Below, piece by piece: positions 15,326-18,745 of a DNA stretch of 18,745 nt. The notes beneath the pieces were generated by a model, which was not told the origin of the DNA, did not search any database, and saw only the letters and a list, made by a program, of their open reading frames with translations. This stretch comes from DASUMF01 sp040510575. GTDB lineage: Bacteria > Actinomycetota > Acidimicrobiia > IMCC26256 > DASPTH01. Each line of letters starts with the position of its first letter. Position 1 is the stretch's first letter. The stretch is from NCBI GenBank assembly GCA_040510575.1, contig JBEVIU010000050.1, positions 1-18,745 of the forward strand. Direction: 5' to 3'. The position numbers and the translations under genes are program-made.

Positions 15326-15787
15326 TCAGCCGAACTGGGCGCGGTAACCGGCGAGGTAGGTGCGGAGGCCGCGCTCGCAGTTGTGCATCATCCGTCGGTG
15401 GTTGGCCTTGAACGCCGGTCGGGCGATGGGGTCGAGCTTGCGCAGCAACGACTTGTTGACGACGACCTGTTCGTCGAACGTGGCCGACGTGCCCGTGGGG
15501 TGCACCGAGATCGTCCAGCGGGAGAAGCCCTCGAGATCCCCTGCCATGCTCGCTTCGAGCACCCGAGTCGCCGGGTCACGTACCGCTTGCTTGGTGGTGA
15601 AGCGCAGGTCGTAGGGGAGCGTCGCTCGACACGTGAGCTCGAAGATGTCGTCGCCCAGCGGGCGGACGGTCTTCACCTCTGGCCACCACAGCGGATAGTC
15701 GGACACCCGCTCGAGGACCTTGTACACGTCGTCGGGTGCCGCGTTCAGCTGCCACGTGCTCTGGAACGTGTACGAAGAGTCGCCCAT
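15326..15787 (-). CDS. SRPBCC-fold (polyketide cyclase/START-like) protein
   Basis: This is a 153-residue protein recognised by the START/Bet v1-like pattern: YTFQSTWQLNAAPDDVYKVLERVSDYPLWWPEVKTVRPLGDD at the N-terminus, alternating strands through the middle (ELTCRATLPYDLRFTTKQ, FSRWTISVHPTGTSATFDEQVVV) and a long C-terminal helix (FKANHRRMMHNCERGLRTYL). Such proteins bind hydrophobic ligands in a central cavity; the ligand cannot be inferred and no catalytic residues are assignable. ATG 15787 is supported by GAGGA about seven bases upstream; longer in-frame starts overlap the FtsX-type gene. It follows that gene by 35 nt on the same strand and is probably co-transcribed with it. There is no signal peptide, so it is expected to be cytoplasmic. 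Confidence 0.82.
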   Translation of the reverse strand: MGDSSYTFQSTWQLNAAPDDVYKVLERVSDYPLWWPEVKTVRPLGDDIFELTCRATLPYDLRFTTKQAVRDPATRVLEASMAGDLEGFSRWTISVHPTGTSATFDEQVVVNKSLLRKLDPIARPAFKANHRRMMHNCERGLRTYLAGYRAQFG

Positions 15788-15822
15788 CGGGTGATCCTCG
15801 CGCGTCCGGCGCGACCGCGCTG

Positions 15823-18207
15823 CTACTCGGTCCGGAGCACCCACGCCGGTCGCGTGCGCGCCGCACTCCACGCGGGCACGGCAGCGGCGAGGTTGCCGAC
15901 CAAGATGGTGAGGAGCCCGACCGCGATCACCGCTGCCACTGGGATGACCACGCCCGCGCCGACACCGATGTTGGCGGCGAACCTCGACCAGGTCCAACGT
16001 CCGAGCGCGACTCCGAGCGGTACCGCAACGACGAGTGCCGTGGCCACGAGGGTCGTCGCCTGGGCTGCCACGGTGAGCGCGACTTGACGGCGGGTGAATC
16101 CCATGGTCTTGAGCACGGCCAGATCGCGGCGACGAGATCGCACCGTCGTCACGAGCAGGTTGATCAACATCGCGGCGCCGAGCAGCGCGAGCAGTGCGGC
16201 GAGCAGGAGCGGCGTGGCGCGGACCTTGCCGTAGGTGAGGATCGCGCCCGGGCGTTGCGGACCGAGCGTGCTCGAGACGTTGCCGTAGCGCTGTTGCAGG
16301 GTCGACGTCTCGACGCCGTCGGCGAGGTCGACCAGGAAGAAGGACGGCTCGGCGGTGGGATCGAGACGGCGGAGTCCGGCGGCGGTGAGTGCGGCGCCGC
16401 TCCCGAGACCGTCGGTGCCGTTGAGCGCGAGCGACGGCAGAGCAGTCTCTCCGACGACTCGCAGCCGCGCGACGCGTCCGTCGGGGCGAGTGGCGTCGAG
16501 GAGATCGCCGACGCGCGTGCCGAGACCCCGCATCGTCTCGGCACCAAGCGCGATCTCTGTTGCGCGTTCGGGCATGCGTCCGGAGCGCGTTCGGGGCGAC
16601 GCGTCACCCCGAACGACGTCCAACCCGTAGCCGGTGAGCGTGGTGCCCTCGAGGGTGACGTTCCCGCGCGTGCCGACCGTGAGGCCTGCCGCATCCTGGT
16701 CGCGCCGGAGCTCGGCGATCAGGTCGGGCCCCGCGCCGGCGTCGGCGGTGTCGACGAGCACGTCCCAGGTCCATCCGTAGCGGGCCGGGGTGTCGACCAT
16801 GCGGTCGAGGCTGGTCGCGAAGGTCAGTGCGGCGATCACCGTGGCGGTAGCCACGACAAGACCGAAGAGGGTGCTGAGGATCGACACGCGCTTGCCGTCT
16901 GCGTCGCGGAACGCACACCGGAAGCCGGTCACGAGACTTGCCGGCGCGCCGGTTCGGGCCAGTCGCTCGGCGGCGTGCATCGGACGCGCCGCCGTCGGAG
17001 CGGGCTCGTGCCCGTGACCGCGGGTGATGTGCCACGCGCGCGCGATCACGACCACCACGAACACGAGCACGATTACCCCGAAGCCGAGCCCGATGGCCTT
17101 TGCATCGATGTCGATGCCCGGCGTGGGCTCCGCCTCGCGCGGTCGACCAAGCGGAAAGAGTGGCGACAGTGCGATCGCTCCGATCACGGTGAGCACCGCG
17201 CCCGCGCCGATCGCGGCCACGGCCCGCGCAGACGAGATCCCCACGCGGGTCCAGCGCGACGCGCCGAGCGCGACGAGCGCAGGGCCGTCGGCCTCGTCGA
17301 GATCGACCAAACGCATGAGCGCTTGCGCGAGCACGATCAGCGCAGTCAACCCGATCGCGATGGCGAAGAGCTGCAGCGACGCGGTGTACGGCTCGGCAAC
17401 GGCCGCGAAGGTGGTCTCGCGCATCGACCGGGTCTGGAGTTGGAACTTGTGCTCGCCGAGCTCGCGGTTGAGCGCCGCAGTGAAGGCAGGAACGCCCTCT
17501 GCGCCTCTGTCGAGAAGGACGCCGGCCACCTTGTAGCTCGCACGGTCGCGGTACATGGCGGTGAAGGCCGGTGACAACAACGCCGACTCGGTGTCTTGGT
17601 TCTCGTTGAGGAGCAGGTCGTCGAGGGTGCGTTCGATCCCGACGATGGTGAACGTGATGGGCGTGAACACCGCATCTGGATTCATGGTGCCGTCGTCGCG
17701 AATGAGATCCCCGAACTCGTACAACGTGAAGGTCGCTCTGGTGCCGACGTGCAGGCCGAGTGTCGCCGCCGTGGCTTCGTTCACGACCATCTCGTAGGGG
17801 CGATCGACGCGGGGGAGCCGTCCCTCCGTCATCCTGGGCGCCTCAGCTTCGATCTTGGCGGTTGCCGCCGTGAACCCGAGCGCGCCCAACCCCAGCAGAT
17901 CGTCAGGTCGTTCGCCGCGGCCCGACCAGGAAGCGATGCCGAAGCCATAGGCATCGCCGGCGAGCCTGACGCCAGGGAGCTTCGCGAGCTCCTTGGCCGA
18001 CACTGTCTCGCCGAAATCTGGGGCGACGAGCACGTCGAGCGCGTGCGCCTGGTCGAGCAAGCGGGGGTAGGCGGTGGCGGTACGTCGCGCGCCGGCAAAC
18101 GCCGCGACCGTGACCGCTCCCGCAAGACCGATGAGGAGCGCGACGACGATCATGCCGGCGACCCTGCGCCGGATCAGGTTCGACGCGCAGAAGCGGACTG
18201 CGCCCAT
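15823..18207 (-). CDS. Two-module FtsX-type ABC transporter permease
   Basis: From ATG 18207 the protein has 794 residues. It has a first membrane helix at about 17-38 followed by a large extracytoplasmic domain; helices at about 277-300, 327-350 and 372-391; a fifth helix at about 442-464 opening a second extracytoplasmic domain; and helices at about 665-687, 709-733 and 752-775. The segment RRRDLAVLKTMGFTRRQVALTV after the sixth helix is a clear FtsX mark, and ADGPALVALGASRWTRVG is its counterpart in the first module. Such permeases work with a LolD/MacB-like ATPase in lipoprotein, lipid or peptide export or in mechanotransmission; no such ATPase is encoded in the window. Start choice: an in-frame GTG at 18234 exists, but the only good ribosome site (AAGGGAGG, 18260-18253) is 18 bases from it, whereas ATG 18207 overlaps the stop of a short well-placed ORF (TGATG). 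The SRPBCC gene follows by 35 nt. Confidence 0.88.
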   Translation of the reverse strand: MGAVRFCASNLIRRRVAGMIVVALLIGLAGAVTVAAFAGARRTATAYPRLLDQAHALDVLVAPDFGETVSAKELAKLPGVRLAGDAYGFGIASWSGRGERPDDLLGLGALGFTAATAKIEAEAPRMTEGRLPRVDRPYEMVVNEATAATLGLHVGTRATFTLYEFGDLIRDDGTMNPDAVFTPITFTIVGIERTLDDLLLNENQDTESALLSPAFTAMYRDRASYKVAGVLLDRGAEGVPAFTAALNRELGEHKFQLQTRSMRETTFAAVAEPYTASLQLFAIAIGLTALIVLAQALMRLVDLDEADGPALVALGASRWTRVGISSARAVAAIGAGAVLTVIGAIALSPLFPLGRPREAEPTPGIDIDAKAIGLGFGVIVLVFVVVVIARAWHITRGHGHEPAPTAARPMHAAERLARTGAPASLVTGFRCAFRDADGKRVSILSTLFGLVVATATVIAALTFATSLDRMVDTPARYGWTWDVLVDTADAGAGPDLIAELRRDQDAAGLTVGTRGNVTLEGTTLTGYGLDVVRGDASPRTRSGRMPERATEIALGAETMRGLGTRVGDLLDATRPDGRVARLRVVGETALPSLALNGTDGLGSGAALTAAGLRRLDPTAEPSFFLVDLADGVETSTLQQRYGNVSSTLGPQRPGAILTYGKVRATPLLLAALLALLGAAMLINLLVTTVRSRRRDLAVLKTMGFTRRQVALTVAAQATTLVATALVVAVPLGVALGRWTWSRFAANIGVGAGVVIPVAAVIAVGLLTILVGNLAAAVPAWSAARTRPAWVLRTE

Positions 18208-18245
18208 CAGGATGCTGCCAAGGAGGCGGTGCACACCGACGGCAT
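18207..18245 (-). CDS. Possible 12-residue leader ORF coupled to the FtsX-type gene
   Basis: On the minus strand AAGGGAGG (18260-18253) is followed seven bases later by ATG 18245, which opens a 12-codon frame (MPSVCTASLAAS). Its TGA shares one base with the ATG of the permease gene (TGATG). This is the geometry of translational coupling through a leader peptide. The alternative is that the ribosome site serves the GTG at 18234 across an unusually long spacer and the short frame is chance. The peptide resembles nothing I recognise. Confidence 0.4.
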   Translation of the reverse strand: MPSVCTASLAAS

Positions 18246-18280
18246 CGTCGTGCCTCCCTTTCGCGGTCGTGGACGGCTCG

Positions 18281-18286
18281 AGCGTA
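18281..18286 (-). promoter_or_regulatory. Possible -10 element for the FtsX-type gene
   Basis: Minus-strand TACGCT (18286 to 18281) fits TANNNT and would start transcription near 18274, leaving a leader of about 29 bases that includes AAGGGAGG. The -35 region (around 18304-18309) is poor. Confidence 0.3.
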
Positions 18287-18319
18287 CGGAGCTGTGGTTC
18301 CGCCGAACAGGTGGGGAAC

Positions 18320-18350
18320 CTCGGGGCCCCGGTGGTGCAGGCACCCCGAG
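18320..18350. repeat. Inverted repeat in the divergent promoter region
   Basis: CTCGGGG (18320-18326) and CCCCGAG (18344-18350) form a seven-base inverted repeat with 17 bases between them, enclosing a smaller GGTG/CACC hairpin and overlapping the palindrome GGGGCCCC (18323-18330). It lies between the outward-facing tRNA-Leu and FtsX-type genes and could be a protein-binding site. The rest of the 172-bp stretch 18246-18417 holds only the promoter-like hexamers and ribosome site listed separately. Confidence 0.3.
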
Positions 18351-18401
18351 AGAAGTGCGGCAGAGCTTGTTACGAGCGGTCGTTCGACCCCACCACGCGG
18401 C

Positions 18402-18407
18402 TAATCT
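18402..18407 (+). promoter_or_regulatory. Possible -10 element for tRNA-Leu
   Basis: TAATCT fits TANNNT and would start transcription near 18414, leaving a 5' leader of about four bases before the mature tRNA end. No good -35 hexamer is seen at the proper distance. Confidence 0.4.
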
Positions 18408-18417
18408 GCCGTCCCTC

Positions 18418-18501
18418 GTCGGAGTGGCGGAATCGGCAGACGCGCTAGCTTGAGGGGCTAGTGCCCGCAAGGGCGTGGGGGTTCAAGTCCCCCCTCCGAC
18501 A
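18418..18501 (+). tRNA. tRNA-Leu, anticodon GAG
   Basis: The sequence folds fully. The acceptor stem is GTCGGAG (18418-18424) with CTCCGAC (18494-18500) and A as discriminator at 18501. The D arm contains GGCAGACGC. The anticodon stem CTAGC/GCTAG encloses the loop TTGAGGG, reading anticodon GAG for CUC/CUU codons. A long class II variable arm has stem GCCC/GGGC. The T arm is GGGGG-TTCAAGT-CCCCC (18477-18493). The long variable arm and discriminator A are leucine marks. No CCA is encoded, so the CCA-adding enzyme must supply it. The 3' quarter is shared, on the opposite strand, with the end of a recombinase-like gene. Confidence 0.96.
18477..18501. other. Candidate attachment-site core in the tRNA-Leu 3' end
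   Basis: The T arm and 3' acceptor strand of tRNA genes are favoured integration sites because the inserted element restores the tRNA. Here a recombinase-like gene abuts and enters this same segment from the right, which suggests that it is the junction of an integrated element. No second copy of the core is within the window, so the far end cannot be seen and the exact crossover bases are unknown. Confidence 0.4.
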
Positions 18502-18745
18502 CGAGCAAAATCCGACTGATCGACCAGTCCGACCTCTCCAAGTAGGACGTTGATCGTCGGAGCGCCGTGTACGGCCACCTCCAAGTGGTCCGGGTACACC
18601 GTGACTGCTTCGAGCAGTTCCTCGATGAGGACTCGTCGCTCGTGGTCCGTGGCGGCTTCCCAGACGCGCTCGAAGTCGAGTTGCTCGAAGGTTGCGAGCA
18701 CGTCCTCGAAGCGCCGTCCGAGTTCTCCCTTTGTGGCGATCGACT
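18483..18745 (-). CDS. C-terminal part of a probable serine recombinase, stop inside the tRNA (5' end outside window)
   Basis: The minus-strand frame is open from the right edge to TGA at 18485-18483, giving the last 86 residues of a longer protein. A charged helical region (LGRRFEDVLATFEQLDFERVWEAATDHERRVLIEELLEAV, split here only by the window) leads into VTVYPDHLEVAVHGAP and NVLLGEVGL. The pattern of helix, then T-V-x-P-D-x-L-E-V, then N-V-x-L-x-E-V-G-L resembles the extreme C-terminus of large serine recombinases, after the zinc ribbon and coiled coil. This is from memory of the family, and the catalytic domain is not in view. The last residues VGGGT and the stop are read from the complement of the tRNA-Leu 3' end. 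The GTG at 18701 is unlikely to be the start, because the frame continues upstream without a break. Confidence 0.6.
   Translation of the reverse strand, partial: SIATKGELGRRFEDVLATFEQLDFERVWEAATDHERRVLIEELLEAVTVYPDHLEVAVHGAPTINVLLGEVGLVDQSDFARVGGGT

Noticed and set aside
15736..17574. 612-residue plus-strand open frame opposite the FtsX-type gene
   Set aside because: The minus-strand frame has clear membrane helices and FtsX marks; the plus-strand product is hydrophilic, Arg/Gly-rich and patternless.
18483..18701. Small complete gene starting at GTG 18701
   Set aside because: The frame stays open to the window edge with helix-like sequence, and the visible motifs are those of a C-terminus, so a truncated view of a larger gene is far more likely.
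1..18745. CRISPR array, rRNA genes or insertion sequence ends
   Set aside because: No regularly spaced repeats, no rRNA-like conserved stretches and no transposase with flanking inverted repeats were seen.

Overview
The window reads as a chromosomal piece of a high-GC actinobacterium. Several features point that way: strong G/C bias at third codon positions, many GTG starts, 4-nt ATGA/GTGA overlaps between genes, and the conserved run uvrC-rapZ-yvcK-gap-pgk-tpiA-secG. The class Acidimicrobiia is a reasonable guess, but this is inference from gene order and style, not from a marker gene.

Layout. Positions 2-736 hold the C-terminal SGNH-hydrolase domain of a protein cut by the left edge. Positions 785-7767 are one co-directional housekeeping block: excinuclease subunit UvrC, the P-loop protein RapZ, the CofD-like metabolic regulator YvcK, three consecutive glycolytic enzymes (GAPDH, PGK, TIM) and the small Sec translocon subunit SecG. 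The sporulation/division regulator whiA, usual between yvcK and gap, is absent. Positions 7940-13469 encode a complete five-gene oligopeptide-type ABC importer (binding protein, two permeases, two ATPases), with 4-nt overlaps linking the last four genes. It ends at a long hairpin where it meets a convergent minus-strand cluster.

The minus-strand cluster, read from 18245 down to 13495, is: a possible 12-residue leader ORF coupled to a large two-module FtsX-type permease with no ATPase beside it, an SRPBCC-fold protein, and a KhtT/KhtU-like potassium/proton antiporter pair (regulatory RCK_C subunit plus CPA2 membrane subunit).

The right edge carries a tRNA-Leu(GAG) on the plus strand, divergent from the FtsX gene. 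Facing it on the minus strand is the C-terminus of a protein resembling serine recombinases. Its last codons and stop lie inside the 3' part of the tRNA gene. This looks like the boundary of an integrated element whose body lies to the right of the window, and it is the most interesting signal here: the recombinase tail is spelled by the reverse complement of the tRNA that is probably its attachment site.

No CRISPR array, rRNA gene or insertion sequence with visible terminal repeats was seen. No stretch longer than 300 bases is without a gene.
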